A stretch of DNA of 64,000 nucleotides from Cepaea nemoralis (GCA_014155875.1 JACEFZ010014625.1:16001-80000), one strand, 5' to 3'. Positions 20,730 through 31,679 are shown, counted from the stretch's first letter. A program made the numbers and translations. The notes: generated from the sequence alone by a model not told the origin.

Positions 20730-22190
20730 GTCTCCTAGCTATAAATCAAGGATGGTGTCATCATTGGAGTTTGTGGCATAATTGCTAACCACCATTATTC
20801 AGTTGACAAGAATTCAAGCCAAGAAGAGGAGAAAATATAAAACAATGGACTTTACTAACGCAAACTGAAACCAAACCTTTAAAACTTAATGCAACATCAA
20901 AACTGGAACTGGAACAAGTGACAGATGACGTCAATTCTAGGAAACATTTCATCAGCCCAAACTCAGGAGATCATTGGATAAAACAGACATGTGACAAAGC
21001 CTTCGCGCCAACGCCTTTATGGAATATGTTAATCGCGCACTCTTCCTAAAACATGCCTGATGAACAGACGTGAAAACTAGTGTGACCGATTTTCAAATAG
21101 GGAAGGTAGAATGTCTGGATCCCAGGTGAGCTTGTTAGGTCCTTAGATTGAACTGATGACCAGATGTATCAAAGGCCCAGGAATGGTATTCAGTGTTTGT
21201 AATGTCAATTGAAATATATTATTATAAATTACAACCTCTGAAGTGAAAAATGTTTGACTGTTCCATTCTGACGATGCAGAGCCGATTCCCGGGCAACTGA
21301 CAATCTACTACTCTCTTCGAATACTGCAATCTCTGATATTCTTAAAGATAATTATTAACTTTAAGAAGTGCATAATAATACTACATTCTATTCTAAACAA
21401 CTGTACGAAGTGATGATTCTAAAGCAATCTTGTGCCTTTCATCAGAAACACTGCTAAAAATGCTATCACTATCTACAGCTAAAATGACAGTTCGTGTACT
21501 AGAACAAGTGCCTCGTTCTAAAACAGACTTATCTATGCCTATTTACAATCTAGAAGGCTGAAAGAGAAATCAATCTTTCCTTTCTGCTTCATCTAATGAA
21601 TAAATAGGGTTTGATGGAATAAATATTTATATTTGTGTCACAATTTAATTAGATAAGGGCACACATGAACTGCATGACATGAGAAAGTTGTGCTTCGCGG
21701 AACTCCACCACCAGAAGTTAACTTAACTCATTACTCAACACAACTTAAAAACACAACCCCACACCACCCAACACTCAACACCACACAACCCAACACTCAA
21801 CACAACAACAACAACAGATAATGGGAAAGGAGTTATTATACACAGAAGAAGAAGAAGTTGGTTAATTGGGAAAACACAGAGAATTATTTATACACACTAC
21901 AAACACAATTGAGTGATAGAAATGTTATAAATGTATGTCCTTTATTTACATGCATCTTGACACTTCCTCAATCTTGACACTGTCTTACTGTACACGTTTC
22001 ACTGACCCCAGGTCAAATGAGAACTTACATACAGCAGGAACCAACTGAGACAAGGCGTACACAGTGTGATAAACTCTGACCACCCCAAATTAACCCAACA
22101 CTAGATTAGAGAAAAGAGGAGGGGGGGGGGACTAGTTCCTACTTCAGGAATTTAGATTTCTTCCGACCTACTTCTGGAATATTGTATTGG
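20730..22190. other. No gene recognised
   Basis: Mixed-composition intron sequence. A 'cctgatgaacagacgtgaaa' motif near 21057 resembles the Penelope-type terminal repeat motif. 21740-21815 is a short ACAACCC/ACACTCA-rich stretch. Nothing else is seen. Confidence 0.35.
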
Positions 22191-22599
22191 GAAGATTGTA
22201 TATGTTTATGTGAATCTTACACATTAAATCTTTGGGGGCAAAACCCCGTTTTGGGAACCCCCCAACCCAAACCCCTTGGGAACCAATGGCCAACCAAACC
22301 CCCCGATCCCAGAGAGAGAAAAAGATTACCCACACTTGAATGGAAGAAAAACTTGGTCAGGGGGGAACTGGAGTGGATCCATCAGTCAATGGGCCCCCGG
22401 CTTATCCAAATCTCCCATCACAAGGGTGCCTTTCTTTAGGAAAACACAACACTCAGTTTCAGGAAAATGATACATAAATTTTTGATTTCCCCTATCACCA
22501 CACTTAAAAATTTTTTTTTTTTCTTCTTTGTTCGCTTTTAAATATGTCTATATCTGCAATGTCGTCTCTTGCATGAATTGAACTGTTTTTTTTTTTCTT

Positions 22600-23113
22600 C
22601 AGTTCACACAGTGGTCCATAGAGTTTATCTTCACTGTCGTCTCTCTAGGCCAGAAGGTTTGCCTAGATATGTTATATTTTGGGCAGTCTTGGAGTATGTG
22701 CTCTGCTGTTTGCGACGCCAATCCACATGTGCACATGGCTGTTTCACCAATCTTGAATTTTGTATACATGTGGTTGCGTAATCTATTGTGTCCTGTTCTG
22801 AGGCGCAGAATAATGACTTGTTCTGGTCTGTCCATAACGTGGTAGTCATCTTGAGCAGGATTTGGTGGCTTTCTGACTGATTTGATCATTCTTTCTTTTG
22901 GTGGTATGTAACGGGCACATCAGGCTGTTCTTCTTTGGCTCCTTCCTTAGCCAATTGATCAGTTCTGTCGTTTCCGGGTACTCCACAGTGGGATGGTATC
23001 CACTGTATGGTGACTTTATGCTGACTGCTAAGTTCAGAAAGTAGTGTCCTTAGTACTGGCAATTTCCCAGAGAGGAGCGCCTCGAGTACACACTTAACAT
23101 GTACAACATTCAA
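22600..23113 (-). pseudogene. RNase H domain of a LINE
   Basis: RNase H in LINEs removes template RNA. On the minus strand the frame reads 'HKVTIQWIPSHCGVPGNDRT' then 'DQLAKEGA' (the conserved SH.G..GN...D.LAK end). It is followed in another frame by 'ILRLRTGHNRLRNHMY', 'CTCGLASQTAEHILQDCP' and 'RQTFWP'. The C...H...C spacing after RNase H is typical of I/jockey-like elements. At least one frameshift separates the two parts (near 22880-22890). Confidence 0.85.
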
Positions 23114-23114
23114 T

Positions 23115-23900
23115 TGTTTACCATGTTTTCACACTTGTTGACATCATGTATATTGATGCTTATTTATTGATGGTTTGTAAGATTGGTCTTATATGCATTT
23201 TTCTAAATTATCTTGTATAAACCAACATAGAAAATTGAATAACAGGCCAGAAGACACAGGCCATTCAATAAATAATTAACTGTCACTGATCTTATGTTGA
23301 TTATTGGTTCAACCTATCTGTGATTCACCATCTTATGTGTGTACACCAAGTTGTCAAGATCTATTGTGATTGGTTATGTGTTTGATTGTTTAAAACCAAA
23401 TTAACTCATGAAGGAATATGAAATTGGGAGAGACTCAAGGTCTATCAACTGCTCAACATCCATGCTTTCTTCATATAAATAAGCTGAGAGACTACTCCAG
23501 ACTTTCCTCAGATTTGATAAACAAAAGAAGGGCTCAAGAGCTAAAAGAATCCTTGGAGAAGGGGCAGAATCCCAGTTAGTATTTTCTATTTTCACCAGGG
23601 CCATAATCTACATCTCCTAGACAAAATTAAATAAGACGAGGCCTGCAGATAACTCGAGGGTCATATTATGGGGTTATTGAAGACAGAAGAGGATGGGGCC
23701 CAACTTCTTTTGTTAGAAATGGGGCATGCACCAAAGTGATTTCCCACTCCCTTCAGAATATGACTTGAGTTCAATGTTTTAAATTTTTCTTAAACTGAAT
23801 ATGACATTGGCATACTTTTAATGAATCTATTTCGTGGCGAGAGAAAAAATAAAATGGTTTACACACTTTGCGAGAATGAAACCTGATCATCTATTGATAT
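23115..23900. other. No gene recognised
   Basis: A 67-codon open frame on the minus strand (23401-23604) is not recognised and has no supporting feature. The rest is AT-rich intron sequence. Confidence 0.35.
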
Positions 23901-23904
23901 CATC

Positions 23905-24105
23905 ATCATGTTCCCTGCTAGCTGGCATAGGACTTTCTGTATCTCCACAGATCTTGGTTCCTGATGTTCTGAATCAATTCTGTTAATGATATTCCTCCAT
24001 GCCACTGTCTTACTCTGCTCACCATTATTTCTTTTGGCCTTCCCCTGTTTATTTTAGCACTGAGCTTTACGTCATAATTTTTGTTCAGTGTTTCTCTTCT
24101 CATTC
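23905..24105 (-). pseudogene. LINE-A-related C-terminal fragment
   Basis: Minus-strand frame 'MRRETLNKNYDVKLSAKINR' then 'GRPKEIMVSRVRQWHG' and 'LIQNIRNQDLWRY' has the layout of the LINE-A tail (MRR...GRP...W.G...L...). It ends close to the LINE-E terminus at 24105. Confidence 0.65.
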
Positions 24106-24890
24106 ATCCCATCTCATTCATCTCATCTCATCTTGTTCCTCTTGTATTTTCGGTGGAAAGGTGAAGCATAAACTTCTGGAATGTGCCTGTTTATGGGCTT
24201 CATATATCGAGGTTCCCATGGACTCTGTTATTCCTTCTGTCCATCGTTTACATGGTTGGCTTCTTCTTCTTCTTCTTCTTCTTCTTCTTCTTCTTCTTCT
24301 TCTTCTTCTTCTTCTTCTTCTTCTTCTTCTTTTTCTTCTTTTTCTTCTTCTTCTTCTTCTTCTTCTTCTTCTTCTTCTTCTTCTTCTTCTTCTTCTTCTT
24401 CTTCTTCTTCTTCTTCTTCTTCTTCTTCTTCTTCTTCTTCTTCTTCTTCTTCTTCTTCTTCTTCTTCTTCTTCTTCTTTTTCTTCTTCTTCTTCTTCTTC
24501 TTTCTTCTTCTTCTTCTTCTTCTTCTTCTTCTTCTTCTTCTTCTTCTTCTTCTTCTTCTTTTTCTTCTTCTTCTTCTTCTTCTTCTTCTTCTTCTTCTTC
24601 TTCTTCTTCTTCTTCTTCTTCTTCTTCTTCTTCTTCTTCTTCTTCTTCTTCTTCTTCCTCTGCTGCTTCTGCTGCTGCTTCTAATTTGTCTATAAATCAT
24701 TGCTTGTTGTAGTGTTCTTAGTATGGTAACCTAGTTTTATGACCAAACCATGTAACTTTCTGTTTTCTGATGAAATCTAGCACTGCTATAACCGCCACTT
24801 TAGTCCTGATTTCTTTATTTCTGATTTTCTCTCTTCTCGATGCATTGAGTGTCAATACATTGATACATTCTCATTAAAAAAAAATTAAGT
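24105..24890 (-). pseudogene. LINE-E fragment split by a GAA/TTC expansion
   Basis: Minus-strand order: 'VLDFIRKQKVTWFGHKTRLP' (24790-24725), 'MIYRQIRSSSR' (24700-24665), a long Arg/Lys/Glu triplet tract, then 'RWTEGITESMG' (24250-24215) and the LINE-E 3' end with a TCATC tail near 24105-24135. The layout is that of 1048-1315, but the RRRGRP codons are replaced by about 400 bases of GAA. Confidence 0.85.
24258..24657. repeat. TTC/GAA trinucleotide tract, about 400 bp
   Basis: About 130 TTC units with a few TTT slips. It sits exactly where the LINE-E ORF encodes consecutive Arg codons (AGAAGAAGA), the probable seed. On the ABCG sense strand it reads GAA, within the intron between exons 6 and 7. 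Confidence 0.97.
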
Positions 24891-25110
24891 TGCATGTCCT
24901 TCTAGGACGTAGCAGTCAACCCCAGCATTTTCACTGTTCGTGATTCCTGGGCAAATTTTACGTTCAGAAGTTTGCCATTGCTCTCTGAACGACCGGCTCC
25001 TATACCTTTTTAGAAAAAACCAGCACCACTGTGTTTCGAACCCGGGTATACGGGCTCACAAACCACGTTCGCAAGCCTTAGCCACAGAAATTCTCATTAC
25101 AAGACCAAAA
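24890..25110 (-). repeat. SINE-1 copy with well-kept B box
   Basis: Reverse orientation. On the minus strand the head reads 'ctgtggctaaggcttgcgaa' (A-box-like) and 'cccGGGTTCGAAAC' (a good B box match), supporting a tRNA origin for the whole SINE-1 family. Confidence 0.75.
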
Positions 25111-25539
25111 ATCACTGTTTGTCTACTTATATATGTAAATGATATTCAACAGTCTTTATAATTTTCCAGTCACATGTTAGTTGCACTGGCAGTCCAAGGT
25201 TTTCACAACAAAATGTTTCAGAAACCACATTTCTGAAGCCTCTAAACATTTGCAAATATGTTTGTATCCATTCCAAGATTGACTGCCATCCAACAGAACA
25301 GGTTATATATAACATTAATTACAGATAAATGATGTACAAAAGATGAGTGACTGTAAGGGCCGAATGTAAGAAAGGCCTACATGCCCAAATTGTGACCCTA
25401 GAAGAGGCACACCAAGATAAATTATGCAGTTCTGTGGGATGGCAGGTAAATGTAGTTGGTGTTTTCTATAGGTGTCATAAGGTGACAGCAACATCAAATT
25501 TTATATTCCCGTTCGTCAGGTGACGCTAGGTGTCTCATG

Positions 25540-26640
25540 TGCATGTGCAGCACATAAAGAAAATGGCGACTGTACTTACGGAGTGTACAACTAAAGAGCA
25601 ACGTGCTGTTGTGTGTTTTATGTGGGCAAAAGGACTGCCTGCAAAGGACATTCATAAGGAAATGCATCCTGTTTATGCTGACAAATGCTTGTCCCATAAA
25701 GCGGTGCATAGCTGGGTAGAAATATTTTCTCATGGATGCTCTAAAATTGTTGATGAAATCCAATCTGGTCATCCTGTTGAGATTGCAACAGACGCATCCG
25801 TGCAGCGGGTGGAGGAGATGATTAGAGGTGACAGGTGAGTAACGATAGACTCTGTAGCATCTGCAATAGAGTGCTTACATGGTTCAGCATACAGCATAAT
25901 GCACGATTGATTGAAATTTAAGAAAGTATGCTCAAGGTGGGTGCCCAGACAATTGAAAGAGGAACACAAAATGAACCGATTTGACCTGTCCTTGCATCAT
26001 CTCTGTTGATATGAAGATGAAGGAGAAGACATGCTGAACAGGATTGTTACCGGGGACGAATCATGGGTGCATCACTACCAGCTCAAATCAAAGCATGCTT
26101 CAATACAATGGAAACATCCTTCTTCGCCTTGTGTCCAAAAATTCAAGGTTACGCCATCAGCAGGGAAGGTTATGCTGACAGTATTCTGGGATTGTCAAGG
26201 AGTGCTTTTAACCAATTTCAAGAAGAAAGGTGACAATGTGAATTCTGAATCGTACTGTGAAGTTCTATCGATGCTTCATGATGCAATTCGAAGAAAACGT
26301 CCAGGACTGCTGACTAGAGGAGTGTTGTTTCTTCATGACAATGCCAGACCACATACGGCTCAATTAACTCAGGAGAAAATTAACCAACTAAGGTGGGAAG
26401 TTCTGGAACATCCACCTTACAGCCCCGACTTAAGCCCCTAGCGATTTCCACCGTTTTGATCCACTGAAAACCCTCCTTGGCGGGAGACATTTCACGGATG
26501 ACGCCGAAGCTGAATGTGAAGTGAAAACGTGGTTTAGAAAACAGAGCACGCAGTTCTATGCAGCCGGTTTGGGAGGACTGATAAAACGATGGATAAGTGC
26601 ATCTATGTTGGTGGAAATTATGTTTAGAAATTAAGGGACA
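25540..26640 (+). pseudogene. Mariner-family transposase, broken
   Basis: Mariner transposases cut and paste elements into TA. An N-terminal helix-turn-helix part (25563-25837, 'MATVLTECTTKEQRAV' ... 'MIRGD') is followed by stop-containing sequence. The catalytic part at 26031-26441 has 'VTGDESWVHHY' (first Asp), 'LFLHDNARPHTA' (second Asp) and 'HPPYSPDLSP' (third Asp), the DD34D signature. In-frame stops occur after 25837, near 26010 and at 26440. The C-terminal remnant runs to about 26640. The terminal inverted repeats could not be set with confidence. It lies in the ABCG intron between exons 6 and 7, 230 bases from exon 6. Confidence 0.92.
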
Positions 26641-26875
26641 ATGTATTTATAAAAATAAACTGGTTTCAAGTTGTTATCATATTAGTTATTTTTCTACAGT
26701 CCATTTGTGACTTACTTATTGACTTCATCTCGTGATTAATCCATAACTCCAAAAACCCAGATCTGTGTCAAGGCATGAACACATGCCTCTTGACAAAGGC
26801 ACATAATGATGATATCTCACATAATTCCTGCTCAATCTTGTGACTTATTTTAGAAATGAGAAACACTTTACTCAC

Positions 26876-26990
26876 CATAATCGGCTGGGTTGTGGTAGTT
26901 GGGACACACCAGGCCTTGCTTGCCGAAGTAGGGCAGCAATGCTCCGATATTCCCGCGGTAGATACATTGACCCTCTACCAGCAGATATAG
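26876..26990 (-). CDS. ABCG: ABCG half-transporter, exon 6 (post-ATPase linker)
   Basis: 115 bases, acceptor CTTCCAG before 26990 and donor GTGAGT after 26876. It starts in phase 0 and leaves one base for exon 7. The peptide 'LYLLVEGQCIYRGNIGALLP' continues with 'YFGKQGLVCPNYHNPADY'. The 'G.C.Y.G' and 'CP.YHNPAD' motifs are typical of ABCG1/4-like proteins just after the H-loop. A 28-bp tandem array begins 15 bases upstream of the acceptor, in the branch-point/pyrimidine region. Confidence 0.95.
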
Positions 26991-27004
26991 CTGGAAGTAG
27001 CAAC

Positions 27005-27150
27005 ATGGTGGTTGAGATGATCAATAGGTAATGTGGTGGTTGAGATGATCAATAAGTAATGTGGTGGTTGAGATGATCAATAGGTAATGTGGTGGTTTAG
27101 ATGATCAATAGGTAATGTGGTGGTTGAGATGATCAATAGGTAATATGGTT
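27005..27150. repeat. 28-bp array upstream of the exon 6 acceptor
   Basis: About five units of 28 bases ('ggtggttgagatgatcaata' + 'ggtaatgt'), starting at 27007, 27035, 27063 and so on. On the ABCG sense strand the units read 'attgatcatctcaaccacca', which supplies repeated pyrimidine-rich, branch-point-like sequence before exon 6. Confidence 0.92.
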
Positions 27151-27417
27151 ACATTACAGGGGTCATGTAATAAGGGTGTGCTGCTAGATTATGGGACAAT
27201 CTTGAGCAAGGTGAAATACCTGTTTAGCCCCCCTGATCAGGGTTATGTGAAACTATGGGTGCAGGTGGTGGATGAAATTGAATAGCAGCCCCAGGAAGGT
27301 TAACCCGGTCAACAAATGCCCGCAGAAGTCGGATGTGTCGGCCTAACGGCGCAAGAACGCAGCTCTGCTGTAAACAGGCACAACGCAATCACATCCGGAA
27401 AAAAACTCTGGATGAAC

Positions 27418-27561
27418 GCAGAAGAAGAAGAAGAAGAAGAAGAAGAAGAAGAAGAAGAAGAAGAAGAAGAAGAAGAAGAAGAAGAAGAAGAAGAAGAAGA
27501 AGAAGAAGAAGAAGAAGAAGAAGAAGAAGAAGAAGAAGAAGAAGAAGAAGAAGAAGAAGAA
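27418..27561. repeat. GAA trinucleotide tract, about 144 bp
   Basis: About 48 uninterrupted GAA units, preceded by 'gatgaacgca'. It lies in the intron between exons 5 and 6 (TTC on the sense strand). Arg/Glu/Lys ORFs across it are artefacts. Confidence 0.97.
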
Positions 27562-27789
27562 TAGCAGCCGAAGATAATTGTAGGTTATGGTCTCCAATTT
27601 CACAAAGGTAGGCAGGTGATCTCTGTTTGGAGACAATGGCTATGGTCATTGACCAGTATGGTAACTGCTAAGGAGGAAAGCAATGGCAAACCACCTTCTT
27701 TACAGATGCCAAGATAGTTATGTTTCGTGCAATAGAGAATCAGAGAAATTGGAAAAATGGGTAGGAGCAGCCTCATCCGGCAGGGGTAG

Positions 27790-27940
27790 TCATGTGCTGC
27801 AGGTGACTCTAGACCATCAACATATCTAGATGGTTTGGCCACGTGGCATGGTAGAGACAAGAACATAGAGCTGATCAACGACTCTGGTGATCGTGTGAGA
27901 TGGCGATACATGATCGCCCACGTTTATTGGCATGATATAT
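27790..27940 (+). pseudogene. LINE-A 3' fragment
   Basis: Frame 'TYLDGLATWHGRDKNIELIN' then 'DSGDRVRWRYMIAHVYWHDI', followed by 'atgatgatga'. This is the LINE-A C-terminus and tail. Confidence 0.8.
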
Positions 27941-28202
27941 GATGATGATGAATAATGGGTTGATAAACTCGTCTTCTTGCTTCTCTTCTTCCTCTTCCTT
28001 CAAATCTGCTTTTTTCCCCCTCTTATACTTCAAACTATTTGTTTTTCATTTTCATTTTCTTTAGCATCTAAGTCATTTTCATGCTGCTGGTGTTGCTGTG
28101 GCTGTTGCTGCTGCTTCTTCTTCCCTCTTATAGCTCCTCTTTCTCTTCCATCACATCCTCCATGACATCCTCTTCCTGTAGCTCTTCCTTCACCTCATCC
28201 TA

Positions 28203-29097
28203 GTCCTCTTCTTCCATATCTTCCACTACATCTTCCCTCACCTCTCCCTCTTCTTTCATATCTTCCACTACATCTTCCCTCACCTCTCCCTCTTCTTTCA
28301 TATCTTCCACTACATCTTCCCTCACCTCTCCCTCTTCTTTCATATCTTCCACTAAATCTTCCCTCACCTCTCCCTCTTCTTCCATATCTTCCACTACATC
28401 TTCCCTCACCTCTCCCTCTTCTTCCATATCTTCCACTACATCTTCCCTCACCTCTCCCTCTTCTTTCATATCTTCCACTACATCTTCCCTCACCTCTCCC
28501 TCTTCTTTCATATCTTCCACTACATTTTCCCTCACCTCTCCCTCTTCTTTCATATCTTCCACTACATCTTCCCTCACCTCTCCCTCTTCTTCCATATCTT
28601 CCACTACATCTTCCCTCACCTCTCCCTCTTCTTTCATATCTTCCACTACATCTTCCCTCACCTCTCCCTCTTCTTTCATATCTTCCACTACATCTTCCCT
28701 CACCTCTCCCTCTTCTTTCATATCTTCCACTACATCTTCCCTCACCTCTCCCTCTTCTTCCATATCTTCCACTACATCTTCCCTCACCTCTCCCTCTTCT
28801 TCCATATCTTCCACTACATCTTCCCTCAACTCTCCCTCTTCTTCCATATCTTCTACTACATCTTCCCTCACCTCTCCCTCTTCTTCCATATCTTCCACTA
28901 CATCTTCCCTCACCTCTCCCTCTTCTTCCATATCTTCCACTACATCTTCCCTCACCTCTCCCTCTTCTTCTATATCTTCCACTACATCTTCCCTCACCTC
29001 TCCCTCTTCTTCCATATCTTCCACTACATCTTCCCTCACCTCTCCCTCTTCTTCCATATCTTCCACTACATCTTCCCTCACCTCTCCCTCTTCTTCC
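28203..29097. repeat. 42-bp minisatellite array, about 21 units
   Basis: The unit is 42 bases ('tcttccatatcttccactac' + 'atcttccctcacctctccct' + 'ct'). No unit has an insertion or deletion, so the minus strand stays open for 299 codons as a 14-residue acidic repeat (M-E/K-EEGEVREDVVED). Differences between units are single substitutions and mostly change the residue, which argues against selection on a protein. It lies in the intron between exons 5 and 6. Confidence 0.95.
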
Positions 29098-29099
29098 AA

Positions 29100-29625
29100 C
29101 TCTACTTATTTCTCCACCTAATTTTATTCCTCTTCTTCCACATCTACATCCACTCTTCCTCGTCCTACACCTATTCTTCTTCTTCCTCCACTTCTTCCCT
29201 CACCTCTTCCTATTCGCTCACCTCTTCCTCTTACCTCACCTCTACCTAGATTTTTGTTTGTTCGTTCGTTCATTCATTCTTCCTCCACTCCTTCCCTCAC
29301 CTCTTCCTCTTCCCACCTTCTTCTTCTTCCTTCACCTCTTCCTCTTTCCACACTTCTTCCTCTTCCCTCACTTCTACTTTTTATCTCATCTCATCATACA
29401 CTCCTTCCCTCACCTCTTCCCTCACCTCTTCCTCTTCCCACACCTCTTCCTCTTCCCTCACCTCTTCCTCTTCCCACACTTCTTCCTCTTCCTTCACTTC
29501 TACCTTTTTTTCATCTCTTCATCCACTCCTTCCCTCACCTCTTCCAACACTTCTTCCTCCTCCACTACATCTTCATCTTATTCATCTTCTTCTTCTAATG
29601 TTACATCTCCTTGTTTTCAAACACA
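29100..29625. repeat. Degenerate pyrimidine-rich repeat (CTCTTCCTCTTCC)
   Basis: C/T-rich sequence with irregular 'tccctcacctcttcctcttc' words, probably an older relative of the 42-bp array. ORFs here are compositional artefacts. Confidence 0.8.
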
Positions 29626-29711
29626 TCAAACATAAGGCCAGCTGGTTTCATGCAACACAATAACTCATACAACAAAAGATCAAGTCATACAACAAAGTAA
29701 CAACGACTCAC

Positions 29712-29835
29712 GTGGTCAAACATCTCAAACAGTTTAGCACTGGGCTGATGTATGGTACAGATGATAGTCCTTCCACCTTCAGCTAACTTCTTCAGCAGCG
29801 AGACACACTGGAAACACGAGACACTGTCCAAACCG
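29712..29835 (-). CDS. ABCG: ABCG half-transporter, exon 5 (D-loop and H-loop)
   Basis: 124 bases, acceptor TCTGCCAG before 29835 and donor GTGAGT after 29712. The first base completes a Ser codon split with exon 4, giving '[20 protein letters not shown]', '[12 protein letters not shown]' and '[10 protein letters not shown]'. 'SGLDS' is the D-loop after Walker B, and the His in 'TIHQPS' is the switch (H-loop) residue. The exon ends in phase 0 and joins exon 6. Its first 35 bases and the acceptor are the source of the 67-bp array to the right. Confidence 0.96.
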
Positions 29836-30938
29836 CTGGCAGACATAGTTACATAGACAAGTCAGTGAGACACACTGGAAACACGAGACACTGTCCAAAC
29901 CACTGGCAGACATAGTTACATAGACAAGTCAGTGAGACACACTGGAAACACGAGACACTGTCCAAGCCACTAGCAGACATAGTTACATAGACAAGTCAGC
30001 GAGACACACTGGAAACACGAGACACTGTCCAAACCACTGGAAGACATAGTTACATAGACAAGTCAGTGAGACACACTGGAAACATGAGACACTGTCCAAG
30101 CCACTAGCAGATATAGTTACATAGACAAGTCAGTGAGACACACTGGAAACACGAGACACTGTCCAAGCCACTAGCAGACATAGTTACATAGACAAGTCAG
30201 TGAGACACACTGGAAACACGAGACACTGTCCAAGCCGCTGGAAGACATAGTTACATAGACAAGTCAGTGAGACACACTGGAAACATGAGACACTGTCCAA
30301 GCCACTAGCAGACATAGTTACATAGACAAGTCAGTGAGACACACTGGAAACACGAGACACTGTCCAAGCCACTAGCAGACATAGTTACATAGACAAGTCA
30401 GCGAGACACACTGGAAACACGAGACACTGTCCAAACCACTGGAAGACATAGTTACATAGACAAGTCAGTGAGACACACTGGAAACATGAGACACTGTCCA
30501 AGCCACTAGCAGATATAGTTACATAGACAAGTCAGTGAGACACACTGGAAACACGAGACACTGTCCAAGCCGCTGGAAGACATAGTTGCATACACAAGTC
30601 AGTGAGACACACTGGAAACACGAGACACTGTCCAAGCCGCTGGCAGATACAGTTACATAGACTAGTCAGTGAGACACATTGGAAACACGAGACACTGTCC
30701 AAGCCGCTGGCAGATACAGTTACATAGACAAGTCAGTGAGACACACTGGAAACACGAGACACTGTCCAAGCCGCTGGCAGACATAGTTATATAGACAAGT
30801 CAGTGAGACACACTGGAAACACGAGACACTGTCCAAACCACTGGCAGACATAGTTACATAGACAAGTCAGTGAGACACACTGGAAACACGAGACACTGTC
30901 CAAACCACTAGCAGATACAGTTACATAGACAAGTCAGT
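29801..30938 (-). repeat. 67-bp array of the exon 5 acceptor and D-loop codons, 17 units
   Basis: Units start every 67 bases exactly from 29801 to 30873. Each contains, on the ABCG sense strand, 'ctatgtctgccag' + 'tggtttggacagtgtc' + 'tcgtgtttccag': a copy of the 3' splice site and the start of exon 5. The authentic acceptor is the unit nearest the exon, and the other copies lie upstream as decoys. Several variants change the AG context (for example ctgctag). Since 67 is not a multiple of 3, successive copies shift frame. A six-unit block is itself repeated at a distance of 402 bases. Confidence 0.95.
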
Positions 30939-30984
30939 TTCAGCAGACAGACACTGTCCAATTCACTAGTGTCATTCATTCACT

Positions 30985-31425
30985 CAGTAGCATGTCCTTT
31001 GCAAAACCTTGCTCCCATAACAACATTCCGGAAATCTTCTCAGTCATAAGAAAGATGCCTTGCATCCGATTCACCCATCTAGAGATCATCTGCCACATCC
31101 TGCCCCCATCTTCTCTTTGGCCTTCCTCTTCCTCTCTTCCCATGCTTATACCCCTCCATTATTTTTCTCTCCAAACTTTCATGACGTTTCAAGTGACCAA
31201 ACTATTTAAATTTTCTTTGTTTTATTGACTTTAGTAGCCAACCTTCTTCAATATTCAGCTCTTGTTGTATGGATGCATTTTTTCTTTTCTGTACCTAAGA
31301 TATTCTTATAACCGCCTTTAACATGTAATATTCAAAGGCATGTATGCGCTGTTCAGCTTGTTTAGTAAGTGTCCACGTCTCACAGGCGTATGTTACAATG
31401 GGAAAGATGCATGGAATCTAATTTT
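30985..31425 (-). pseudogene. LINE C-terminal fragment (RTE-like)
   Basis: Minus-strand codons read 'TYACETWTLTKQAEQRIHAF', then 'KYFGHLKRHESLERKIMEGY', 'KRGRGRPKRRWGQDVADDL' and 'VVMGARFCKGHATE', the typical C-terminal region of RTE-type LINEs. Two stops or frame changes are present. It differs in sequence from LINE-A, LINE-B and LINE-E. Confidence 0.8.
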
Positions 31426-31439
31426 TTTCTAGTTCAGTT

Positions 31440-31600
31440 TGTCCCACGCCACAATTTATTACAATGAATGAATCACTAACAAACAAGAAGTAGAATCAGT
31501 AAGCTATACTATAACACAATCACTTAATCAGCACACAAACAAACAAAACGCACTGATACAACACAATGAAAAACTCTACATGAAACATGTATATACAAGT
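31440..31600 (-). repeat. Penelope-like terminal repeat fragment, decayed
   Basis: The reverse complement has 'gtttcatgtagagtttttca', 'ttgtttgtttgtgtgctgat' and 'gtgattcattcattg', as in 7080-7245 and 11760-11960. The ribozyme-like core is not preserved. Confidence 0.45.
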
Positions 31601-31679
31601 TACTTGTTTCTTTGTTATGGGCTAGACACATGTGTAACTCAACGCTGTGTGTATGGGAAATGAAAATAACCCTGAGAGG

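Noticed and set aside
29835..30938. Array copies of the exon 5 start as true duplicated exons
   Set aside because: Each copy has an acceptor and partial exon but no donor, and the 67-base period changes frame; they are decoys or debris and not exons.
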